Positions 25,982 to 33,420 of a stretch of 64,000 nt of DNA are shown piece by piece (position 1 is the first letter of the stretch; each line of letters begins with the position of its first letter). The translations under genes and the position numbers were made by a program. The DNA is from Bacillota bacterium (GTDB lineage Bacteria; Bacillota; Clostridia; Acetivibrionales; DSM-1351). The stretch covers positions 124,001 through 188,000 of the forward strand of contig JAEXOY010000021.1 in the NCBI GenBank assembly GCA_023439045.1, given 5' to 3'. The notes beneath the pieces were generated by a model. The model ran no database searches. It worked only from the letters and a program-made list of their open reading frames with translations, and was not told the origin of the DNA.

Positions 25982-27046
25982 ATGAGTAGCTATATTAAAT
26001 CCAGAAGTATCAAAAAAGGTCTTGAGCCAGGCAGCTTGGTTCATATTGGAGAAGTAAAAAGGGATAGTACAAAAATAGCCATCTATAAATACAACGAACA
26101 AAACTTTGAATTATTAGAACCAGGCAGTATATGCCACGATGCATTTTTTGAAAGTAACGGTTATGTTACATGGGTTAATATTGAAGGACTGCATGATGTT
26201 AAGCTATTAGACAGTATTGGAAAGCACTATAAGTTGCATCCTCTTATCATAGAAGATATTTTAAATACCGATCAGCGACCCAAAATAGAGATTTACAAAG
26301 ATTATATTTTTATTTCTATAAAAACTTTAGAGTATGACAAAATAGTAAATGATTTCATTATCGAGCAACAGAGCATTATTATTGGGAAAAATTATGTCTT
26401 GTCTTTTGGTGAAAGGGATACTGATATATTTGAACCAATTATTACCCGCCTTAGGAACGGAGTGGGGCGGGGGAGATTGCTTGGGCCAGATTATATGGCA
26501 TATAGTTTACTTGATATTATAGTGGACAATTATTATAGCATATTAGAAGGAATAAGCGACAGAATAGAAGCTATTGAAGATGAAACAATAGAAAGAGTAT
26601 CATCTGACACTCTCAAAAACATACGAAGTCTGAGGAGACAGGTTTTGTTTCTTAATAAATCTGTTTGGCCTCTTAGAGAGATAATGTCAACTCTTGAAAG
26701 AAGAGAATCCGACTTAATAAAGGAGTCAACACAAGCCTATATCAGGGACTTGTATGACCATGTTATTCAAGTCTTAGACACATCTGAAACGCTGAGAGAC
26801 ATATTAACCTCCACAATCGATATTTATATATCCAATTCCAGCAATAAGATGAACGAAATCATGAAGGTACTGACAATTATTTCTACAGTTTTTATGCCCC
26901 TGTCTTTTATTGTTGGAGTTTATGGCATGAATATAGCAAATATGCCCGAATTACATTGGAGATGGACGTATCCAACTTTATGGGCAATAATGATATTTAT
27001 ATCGGTCATTATGTTAGTTTATTTCAAAAAGAAGAAATGGTGGTAA
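25982..27046 (+). CDS. corA: CorA-family magnesium/divalent cation channel
   Basis: The 354-residue protein has a large cytoplasmic N-terminal domain ending in a long helix (about 150-290) and two transmembrane helices at the C-terminus. The YGMN signature at the end of the first one forms the ion selectivity filter. IEGLHDVKLLDSIGKHY and HPLIIEDILNTDQRPK are usual in CorA. A basic KKKKWW tail closes it. I take 25982 as start because GAGG is 8 nt upstream; the ATG at 25976 is too close to it. No magnesium riboswitch was recognised in front of it. Confidence 0.93.
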   Translation: MSSYIKSRSIKKGLEPGSLVHIGEVKRDSTKIAIYKYNEQNFELLEPGSICHDAFFESNGYVTWVNIEGLHDVKLLDSIGKHYKLHPLIIEDILNTDQRPKIEIYKDYIFISIKTLEYDKIVNDFIIEQQSIIIGKNYVLSFGERDTDIFEPIITRLRNGVGRGRLLGPDYMAYSLLDIIVDNYYSILEGISDRIEAIEDETIERVSSDTLKNIRSLRRQVLFLNKSVWPLREIMSTLERRESDLIKESTQAYIRDLYDHVIQVLDTSETLRDILTSTIDIYISNSSNKMNEIMKVLTIISTVFMPLSFIVGVYGMNIANMPELHWRWTYPTLWAIMIFISVIMLVYFKKKKWW

Positions 27047-27093
27047 GAAAAAAATGGTTATAAAGTAAAAAACAAATGATGGTTAGTAAAGAG
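27035..27093. repeat. Degenerate tandem repeat across the corA stop codon
   Basis: Three units of 16-23 bp, each with AAATGRTGGTTA-like cores (27035, 27051 and 27071), start within the last codons and extend past the TAA at 27044-27046. Confidence 0.6.
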
Positions 27094-27119
27094 TAAATAA
27101 ATAATCCAAAAATTGTTTA

Positions 27120-27148
27120 TTGATTAGCAAAGGTTTACATAATATAAT
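27120..27148 (+). promoter_or_regulatory. Promoter of the lysine riboswitch transcript
   Basis: TTGATT at 27120-27125, a 17-bp spacer and a perfect TATAAT at 27143-27148 lie about 15 bp before the aptamer. Confidence 0.75.
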
Positions 27149-27162
27149 AAAACCCTGAGAAA

Positions 27163-27337
27163 TCACTATGATAGAGGCGCAGTTATAAATAGTACCGGTG
27201 AGGAGTTAAGCCACAATGATTCACTATGAAAGGTATAACTGCCGAAGTGCAAAGGTTTTGGCTTTAAACCCTGTGCGCTGGTCTTAAGTAAAATATGCTT
27301 ATGACTGTCCCGAGTAAAGCGGGGAGTGCTATCACTT
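27163..27337 (+). ncRNA. Lysine riboswitch (L box) aptamer
   Basis: The conserved L-box blocks appear in order: AGAGGCGC (27173), AGTA (27190), GGTGAGGAGTTAAGCCAC (27198-27215), GAAAGG (27228), GCCGAAG (27241), the GTGCGCTGG region (27273), CTGTC (27305) and GTGCTATC (27326), which pairs with GATAGAG at the 5' end. Lysine binding is expected to favour the downstream terminator and shut off the NhaC-family gene. Confidence 0.93.
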
Positions 27338-27351
27338 GGGGCAGAAATGTA

Positions 27352-27384
27352 GAGACTTGAGTGTATGGCTCGAGTCTTTTTTTG
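27352..27384 (+). terminator. Riboswitch expression-platform terminator
   Basis: GACTTGAG (27354) pairs with CTCGAGTC (27369-27376), with one G-T pair, followed by seven Ts. It lies 15 bp past the aptamer and 80 bp before the coding start. Confidence 0.88.
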
Positions 27385-27463
27385 TTGTCAAATAAAAGGA
27401 CATAAAAGTGGCCAAGAAAAAGCTAAGACAAAAGATTAGTTATAACAGAAGGGACAAGGAATT

Positions 27464-29200
27464 ATGAAAAGTAAAATATTTGTGCTAGTAATGCTTACTG
27501 TGCTGTTTTTACCTCATGCAGCTGCGTTTGCTAGCGAGGGTGCGGCCTCAGATGTGTTAGTCGATGTCGCACAGGCAAATGCCGATAAACTTGGGTTTAT
27601 AACGCTGCTGCCTCCGCTTATTTCCATAGTACTAGCATTCATAACAAAGAATGTGGTAACCTCATTGTTTGTAGGAGTTCTATCAGGTAGCATTATTCTA
27701 CAGTTTAGTGGCATTAACATATTGGGCACATTGGTAGGCGCTTTTACCGATTTTGTTGAAAGAATGCTCGGGGTACTATCGGATAGCTGGAATGCAGGAA
27801 TAATGCTGCAATGTCTAACAATTGGTGGGGTAATTGCACTAGTTGCAAAAATGGGTGGTGCCAGAGCTATTGCAGAGTTTCTGGCAAAAAGAGCAAAGAG
27901 TGCTAGAAGTGCACAGCTTGTTACGTGGATTATTGGATTACTAATATTCTTTGATGATTACGCGAATTCTCTGATAGTTGGACCAATTATGAGGCCTGTT
28001 ACTGATAAGCTAAAAATATCGAGAGAAAAGCTTGCATTTATAGTAGACGCGACAGCTGCTCCAATTGCGGGAATGGCAATAATTTCAACATGGATTGGCT
28101 ATGAATTATCCCTGATAAGGGATGCCTTTAAAAACGGTATTGGCGTAGAGGTAGATGCAATGGGGTTCTTTTTGTCCAGTTTGCCTTATAGATTTTACAA
28201 TATATTTATACTTGGCTTTATCGTTTTCACCATAATATTTTTAAAAGAATTTGGTCCGATGTACAAAGCTGAGAGCAGGGCAAGGCTTACAGGCAAGGTG
28301 TTAGGGGATAAGGCACAGCCAATGGTGGCGAGTGAAATAACAGAGCTTGAGCCAAAACCGGGAATAAAGCTATCTATATGGAATGCGATAATACCAATAG
28401 GAACATTGATTGTTGGAGCATTAGCGGGCTTTTACTATGATGGTTTTAAAGAAATAATGGCAGGTAGTGATGTTGCATTAATTGAGTTATTTAATAATTC
28501 ACCCTTCTCCTTTGCTGCTATACAACAGGCTTTTAGCAACTCTGATGCATCTGTAGTATTATTCCAGTCAGCTCTGTTGGCTACAATAGTTGCACTAATC
28601 ATGGGCGTGGGCAGGAAGATCTTTAAGCTGTCAGAGGGGATTGAAACATGGGTAAATGGTAGCAAATCATTGATGCTAACAGCAGTAATATTGATGTTGG
28701 CATGGGGCCTGAGCAGTGTAATCAAGGAGCTTGGGACATCAAAATACCTGGTGTCAGTGTTAAATGATGTTATACCTGCTTTTCTACTACCAACAATAGT
28801 GTTTGTACTGGGTGGAGTAATATCCTTTTCTACAGGTACGTCATATGGAACCATGGGGATACTAATGCCACTGGCAATACCACTAGCTTACACGATTTCG
28901 GGAGCCGATATGAATTATGTTATAGTAAGCGGCAGTGCAGTACTAACTGGCGCTATACTGGGAGACCACTGTTCACCGATATCTGATACAACTATCTTAT
29001 CATCGATGGGAACTGCATGTGATCACATTGATCACACTAAAACACAGCTATGGTACGCATTGTTTGTTGGGGGCTGTGCAATATTGTTTGGTTATCTTCC
29101 TGCGGGCCTTGGAGTGCCTGTATATATTCTACTTCCGATTGGACTAGCTGTAGTTGGAGCAACCCTTTTGCTATTTGGCAAAAAAGTTGAGAGCGTATAA
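27464..29200 (+). CDS. NhaC-family antiporter-like transporter, probable lysine transporter
   Basis: The 578-residue membrane protein has a cleavable-looking N-terminal segment (about 1-23, ending AAAFASEG) and about eleven hydrophobic helices. It shows family features DDYANSLIVGPIMRP, TAAPIAGMAIISTWIGYEL, FSTGTSYGTMGILMPLAIP and GDHCSPISDTT. NhaC-superfamily members were first described as sodium/proton antiporters. The lysine riboswitch in its leader argues that this one carries lysine, as proposed for LysW-type NhaC proteins in other bacteria. GGGACAAGG lies before the ATG at 27464. Direction of transport cannot be read from sequence, but repression by lysine fits uptake. Confidence 0.88.
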   Translation: MKSKIFVLVMLTVLFLPHAAAFASEGAASDVLVDVAQANADKLGFITLLPPLISIVLAFITKNVVTSLFVGVLSGSIILQFSGINILGTLVGAFTDFVERMLGVLSDSWNAGIMLQCLTIGGVIALVAKMGGARAIAEFLAKRAKSARSAQLVTWIIGLLIFFDDYANSLIVGPIMRPVTDKLKISREKLAFIVDATAAPIAGMAIISTWIGYELSLIRDAFKNGIGVEVDAMGFFLSSLPYRFYNIFILGFIVFTIIFLKEFGPMYKAESRARLTGKVLGDKAQPMVASEITELEPKPGIKLSIWNAIIPIGTLIVGALAGFYYDGFKEIMAGSDVALIELFNNSPFSFAAIQQAFSNSDASVVLFQSALLATIVALIMGVGRKIFKLSEGIETWVNGSKSLMLTAVILMLAWGLSSVIKELGTSKYLVSVLNDVIPAFLLPTIVFVLGGVISFSTGTSYGTMGILMPLAIPLAYTISGADMNYVIVSGSAVLTGAILGDHCSPISDTTILSSMGTACDHIDHTKTQLWYALFVGGCAILFGYLPAGLGVPVYILLPIGLAVVGATLLLFGKKVESV

Positions 29201-29220
29201 GCCTTGTTTTAAAATATATG

Positions 29221-29443
29221 AATTTGTAAGTTTTAGAGTGTTACAGAAGTGTTGGTAATGCTGAGATTGAATGTTGTTTACACTAGAAAATCCCAGAAGA
29301 ATAAATTTCTATATTCGGGGATTGAAAAGGGGATTCCCCTTTCCGGTTTCAGGAGAGTGCTCAGAAATAGGAAATGTTTCGTCGAAGGGAACCTAGGGTT
29401 CCCTAGCGAACACGAAAATATACTGAGCGATAAAATAGTAAAA
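29221..29443 (+). repeat. Structured dispersed repeat, fuller copy
   Basis: Positions 29227-29275 are identical to 53051-53099, and weaker similarity extends to about 29310. Downstream of that, only this copy has a nested hairpin: GCTCAG/CTGAGC (29359, 29423), TTTCGT/ACGAAA (29377, 29412) and GGGAACC/GGTTCCC (29387-29403) with a 3-nt loop. A near-palindrome AAAGGGGATTCCCCTTT lies at 29326-29342. A 69-codon frame across it (29249-29458) is probably not a gene. This accounts for the gene-free stretch 29201-29454. Confidence 0.75.
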
Positions 29444-29454
29444 GCAGCACTTTT

Positions 29455-29577
29455 TTAATGGCCTTTTTGTTTTAGTTGCTTTGTGTCATGTCCTGTACCT
29501 GGGACTGCCTCGCCCTTTTCTAATGGTCTGTTAGGCTGAATCTTCTTTTCATTATAATCGTGCATTTTTCCTGACAT
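29455..29577 (-). CDS. Small hydrophilic hypothetical protein (40 residues)
   Basis: This short leftward frame begins MSGKMHDYNEKKIQ and ends DTKQLKQKGH. It has a strong ribosome site GGAGG 10 nt before the ATG at 29577 and is rich in Lys, Gln, Gly and His with no Cys or hydrophobic segment. The composition and length recall minor small acid-soluble spore proteins such as SspP, but I cannot show homology. It stands alone between the structured repeat and the PfkB kinase gene, on the opposite strand to both neighbours. Confidence 0.6.
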   Translation of the reverse strand: MSGKMHDYNEKKIQPNRPLEKGEAVPGTGHDTKQLKQKGH

Positions 29578-29761
29578 TATTTATGTTACCTCCGAAATAT
29601 CAATAATATGGTTATATTTTATCCTAATTGAATTTAATAAATACATCATTAATACTAATGAAACCCGTGTTCACAAATTAAATAAAATATTCCAAAAAAG
29701 ATGTTTTTATGAAATAATTATGGTAAGCTATTATCATTATTATGAAAAGGAAGTGAGTAAC

Positions 29762-30670
29762 TTGTCAAATGTAGATATCTATATGTACGGTATGGTACTG
29801 GTTTCCACTATGAATCTTCTAAAGGGTGATTTTCCTGAATTGGATACCTATGGCGAAATAAAGAAGAGCTTTATTCTGCCGGGAGGAGAGACAGGTGCAG
29901 GTTCATTGGTATTATCCTCGCTTGGCTGCAGTGTCAGATTGGCAGGTAATTATCAGGGCCCCAAAACAATGCCCGTACTCAAAGAATTCCTTGGAGAGCG
30001 GTATGGTGTTGACTTATCCAGGTTATATTTTGATGATACCTTCGAAGGCGTACTGGACATGATACTTATTGATTCTCACACCAGAACATGTTTTGGAACA
30101 TTTCAGGCGTACTTTTCGGATGAAATCAAGAGATGGAGTCAGCCTCTTAAGTCGGATATTGAGGAGTGCAGCGTTGTGGGCTTGGACCCGTTCTTTATGG
30201 AACAGTCGGAGCAGGTGGCCATTCTGTGCAATGAACTTGGGAAAAGGTATGTGACAATTGATTGTAAACCAGAAAGTATTATACATAAATATTCAGAGGT
30301 AAATATTATATCAAATGAATTTATACAGAATAATTATAAGGGCGAAGACGTAAAAGCTCTTCACAAAAGATATACTGATGCCTCTAATGGTCTTGTAATT
30401 TTTACGTTTGGCGGCAGAGAAATACTGTTTGGGAGAAGGGGTGAGCCAATAAAGAGCTTTAAGCCTTATGAAGTGAAGGTAGAAAGCACCTTGGGAGCTG
30501 GAGACTCCTTCAAGGCTGGAGCAATCTATGCTGTTTTTATGGGTATGAGCGATGAAGATATAGTCAGCTTTGCAGCTGCTACTGCCGGTATAGTATGTAG
30601 TAATTTTCCTCTAGCACTCAATCCGCCAACATTGGATAGGATAAATAATCTTATTAACAGCAGAAAATAG
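29762..30670 (+). CDS. PfkB/ribokinase family carbohydrate kinase
   Basis: The 302-residue cytosolic protein has the PfkB fold: an N-terminal GGETGAGSLVLSSLG substrate segment and the C-terminal signature STLGAGDSFKAGAIYA, with the GAGD Asp as catalytic base. Family members phosphorylate sugars, nucleosides or sugar phosphates. The substrate is not evident from context. The start is TTG at 29762, chosen for AAGGAAGTGAG just upstream; a longer frame to the ATG at 29720 would contain that site. The next gene is on the opposite strand. Confidence 0.85.
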   Translation: MSNVDIYMYGMVLVSTMNLLKGDFPELDTYGEIKKSFILPGGETGAGSLVLSSLGCSVRLAGNYQGPKTMPVLKEFLGERYGVDLSRLYFDDTFEGVLDMILIDSHTRTCFGTFQAYFSDEIKRWSQPLKSDIEECSVVGLDPFFMEQSEQVAILCNELGKRYVTIDCKPESIIHKYSEVNIISNEFIQNNYKGEDVKALHKRYTDASNGLVIFTFGGREILFGRRGEPIKSFKPYEVKVESTLGAGDSFKAGAIYAVFMGMSDEDIVSFAAATAGIVCSNFPLALNPPTLDRINNLINSRK

Positions 30671-30708
30671 TTATAGATTCAGTGAGGTGAAAACAGATGT
30701 GTTCCTTA

Positions 30709-31263
30709 CTATAGGTTTGGCGGAACAAAAACAGGTAACTTTGGAGGGTAGAAGGTAAAGACAGCAAATATTATTACTATTACTGCTATGATAAACACCG
30801 AAATATATAACCAATACCTGCTAGGGTTGCAGTATTTAACGATATGAAGTGCCATTAATTGTCCCAGAACAATACCTATTAACATTCCTAAAATATCAAG
30901 TATCAAGGACTCAATGCCCAATATACCTGTGTAGGTATAAAAGAAAGCCAAAATAGTTGTCATGCTGACCAATAATGAACTAAGGCAGCATACCGCAAAG
31001 AGCTGTGGTGTGCTGTTTGTTTTTTTGCCAACTGTATAGTAGCCTATAACCCACCATAGGATAGTTGGCCACAAAACCAGCTTGAGGTGTTCCCACGGAC
31101 TCTCATTTACAGGAGAAATCATCGAAATTATCGTAGAATGTCCACTCCATTGATATAAAAAGTGAAAGATTGACCCAACAAAAAAAATTACAGGAATTCC
31201 AGCCAAGATATATTTCTTTAGTGCTTCATAATTTTCTGAGTTTATATTTGAGTTGCATACCAT
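30709..31263 (-). CDS. DUF6512 family membrane protein
   Basis: The 184-residue protein has about five hydrophobic helices. The first two are joined by a loop HFLYQWSGHSTIISMISPVNESPWEHLKL (two short conserved parts, FLYQWSG and NESPWEHLK), which is characteristic of this uncharacterised clostridial family. AGGCAGG lies about 11 nt before the ATG. It is convergent with the PfkB gene and divergent from crcB. Function unknown. Confidence 0.8.
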   Translation of the reverse strand: MVCNSNINSENYEALKKYILAGIPVIFFVGSIFHFLYQWSGHSTIISMISPVNESPWEHLKLVLWPTILWWVIGYYTVGKKTNSTPQLFAVCCLSSLLVSMTTILAFFYTYTGILGIESLILDILGMLIGIVLGQLMALHIVKYCNPSRYWLYISVFIIAVIVIIFAVFTFYPPKLPVFVPPNL

Positions 31264-31412
31264 AGTGCTTTATACCTGCCTATTCAATAACTTATTAGTT
31301 GCTTTATATATGTCCTATAAGAAATATATTCTTTAATAAAGAAAGATAGTATTATAATGAGAGAGTAGTTTATATTGATCAGCTTAGTATAATATGAAAG
31401 GAATTCTATACA

Positions 31413-31799
31413 ATGGTGAAGGTTTTCTTAGTAGGTATAGGAGGGTTTATAGGGGCGTCCTCTAGGTATCTTATAACAATTGTAATGTCGAGATTTATAA
31501 GTAGCACTTTCCCATATGGAACATTACTATGCAATATTATAGGAGCATTTCTAATTGGTATATTCATGGCTATTAGTAGCACCTATAGTAGCACCTACAA
31601 CTGGATGAGTGATGAGGTAACGTTATTTCTTACTACAGGTATTTTAGGCGGGCTAACCACTTTTTCTACCTTTAGCTATGAGACTATTAGCTTATTTGAG
31701 ACGGGTAAGTACGTAATGGCTTCTGTTAATCTATTTGGGAGTGTAATACTATGCTTGGGGTTTGCTGCTATAGGTAAATGGACGGTCAGTTTATTCTAA
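31413..31799 (+). CDS. crcB: CrcB/Fluc fluoride channel
   Basis: The 128-residue protein has four transmembrane helices, with GGFIGASSRYLI in the first, YGTLLCNIIGAFLIG in the second and the GGLTTFSTFSYE track in the third. Dual-topology dimers export fluoride. Here only one copy is present, so it would form a homodimer. GAAAGGA lies 10 nt before the ATG. I looked for a fluoride riboswitch in 31264-31412 and did not see one. Confidence 0.93.
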   Translation: MVKVFLVGIGGFIGASSRYLITIVMSRFISSTFPYGTLLCNIIGAFLIGIFMAISSTYSSTYNWMSDEVTLFLTTGILGGLTTFSTFSYETISLFETGKYVMASVNLFGSVILCLGFAAIGKWTVSLF

Positions 31800-31877
31800 A
31801 GGAGAATAAGATTACTCACAACTAAATTATACTCTGAATATACTGTTATATGAAAAAAGGACATTTGAGGGCTTAAT

Positions 31878-33260
31878 ATGCAGAGCTATAATGGGTTTAA
31901 TATGGATCAGGCCAACATCAATAAATACCGTGGCCTAGTGGCTGGAGTTGAAACTGCAGTCCCACTAGATAACGGGAAGTTTGTTACCGCAATAAACTTT
32001 GATAATGCAGCTACAACACCCCCATTTAAAAGTGTTATAAAGGATATTAATGATTTTCTACCGTGGTATTCATCTACCCATAGGGGTAAAGGATACAAAT
32101 CCCAACTATCTACTGATATCTACGAGCAGGGGAGAAAAGTAATTATTGAGTTTGTAAACGGTAATGAGGATAATGACATTGTAATATACTCAAAAAATAC
32201 AACCGATTCCATAAACATGCTTGCTTATGTTTTAAGCCAGCAGAAAAATGGTAAGGATGTCGTACTTTCAACTTGGATGGAACATGCTGCAAATGACTTA
32301 CCGTGGCGAGATAAGTTTAATATTGACTATGTTGGCATTGATGAGTTTGGAAGACTTGACATGAGTGATCTGGAGCTAAAGCTAAGAAAGTATGGGAATA
32401 GGATAAAGCTTTTAGCAGTAACAGGTGTGTCTAACGTTACTGGTTACATAAATGACATTTATAGTATTGCGCATTTGGCACATCAATATGGTACACAGAT
32501 ATTTGTAGACGGGGCACAGCTTATTCCACATATGAACCTTGATATGAAGAAATATGGAAGTAAGGAGCATATAGATTTTCTGGCATTCTCTGCTCACAAA
32601 ATGTATGCTCCTTATGGTGCGGGGGTATTAATTGGGCCAAAGACAATATTTGAGACAGGGTTGCCCTATGCTCAAGGAGGGAGTGCTATAAGTATAGTAA
32701 CTCATGACAGAATATTGTGGGAGCAGCCACCAATGAAGGACGAGGCAGGTACTCCAAATCTCTTAGGAGTAGTAGCAATGATATCTGCAGTTAAGCAACT
32801 GCAGAAAATTGGTATGGATAATGCTCTAACACATGAAAAGAAACTACTGTCTTATGCACATGACAGAATAAAGAAAATAGGTGGCATAACACTTTACAAT
32901 TATCCCGACAAGCAAGACACAATTGGGGTTATACCCTTTAACCTAGAGGGGGTTCACCATAGCCTGATGTCTGCGGTACTGTCTTTCGAGGCGGGGATTG
33001 CAGTTCGAAATGGATTTTTCTGCGCTCACCCGTATTGTGAGAGACTACTTGGATACAGTGAAAAGGATATGGAGATTTTCTTTGAAAATAGTGATACACC
33101 GTTCCCGGGCATGGTCAGAGCGAGCTTTGGCCTTTATAACAACTATAATGAAATAGATAGATTTGTTAATTGCTTAGCAGTAGTTAGTCAGAATAAGGAT
33201 TATTTTATTAATAAATATGGTTCGTCGAGGTCGCAATACAACATAAAAAACCAAATATAA
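31878..33260 (+). CDS. Class V aminotransferase / cysteine desulfurase-like PLP enzyme
   Basis: The 460-residue protein has INFDNAATTPPF near residue 38, VDGAQLIPHM for the cofactor Asp/Gln, and FSAHKMYAPYGAGVLIG with the PLP-binding Lys. RNGFFCAHPYCERLLG in the C-terminal part has two Cys and could hold the active site. It is longer than IscS/NifS (about 390-400) and has an N-terminal extension of about 35 residues. No iron-sulfur assembly genes are adjacent, so desulfurase activity is only one option among class V reactions. GAGGG lies 8 nt before the ATG. Confidence 0.85.
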   Translation: MQSYNGFNMDQANINKYRGLVAGVETAVPLDNGKFVTAINFDNAATTPPFKSVIKDINDFLPWYSSTHRGKGYKSQLSTDIYEQGRKVIIEFVNGNEDNDIVIYSKNTTDSINMLAYVLSQQKNGKDVVLSTWMEHAANDLPWRDKFNIDYVGIDEFGRLDMSDLELKLRKYGNRIKLLAVTGVSNVTGYINDIYSIAHLAHQYGTQIFVDGAQLIPHMNLDMKKYGSKEHIDFLAFSAHKMYAPYGAGVLIGPKTIFETGLPYAQGGSAISIVTHDRILWEQPPMKDEAGTPNLLGVVAMISAVKQLQKIGMDNALTHEKKLLSYAHDRIKKIGGITLYNYPDKQDTIGVIPFNLEGVHHSLMSAVLSFEAGIAVRNGFFCAHPYCERLLGYSEKDMEIFFENSDTPFPGMVRASFGLYNNYNEIDRFVNCLAVVSQNKDYFINKYGSSRSQYNIKNQI

Positions 33261-33312
33261 TATGCGTTTTGGGAGAACTCCTATGAATTAAATGTAAATA
33301 TTACACAACATA

Positions 33313-33345
33313 ATCAGGTCAACATTGTTGACCTGATTTTTTTAT
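33313..33345 (+). terminator. Terminator after the class V aminotransferase gene
   Basis: Perfect arms ATCAGGTCAAC and GTTGACCTGAT flank a 3-nt loop, followed by a T run. Confidence 0.92.
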
Positions 33346-33420
33346 AACATTATAATATTGATATGTGGAAATGACTAAAAGATTATATTTATTGTTATTC
33401 CCTGAAAGGATGGTAATAGA

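Noticed and set aside
29249..29458. Rightward 69-codon frame inside the structured repeat
   Set aside because: It lies across nested inverted repeats and part of a dispersed non-coding repeat, has no good ribosome site and resembles nothing known.
30671..30708. GAGGTG ribosome-like site followed by a 5-codon frame (MCSLL)
   Set aside because: Too short to call; it may be a remnant of a lost gene but nothing supports that.
31264..31412. Possible fluoride riboswitch before crcB
   Set aside because: The conserved crcB-motif sequence blocks are not present.
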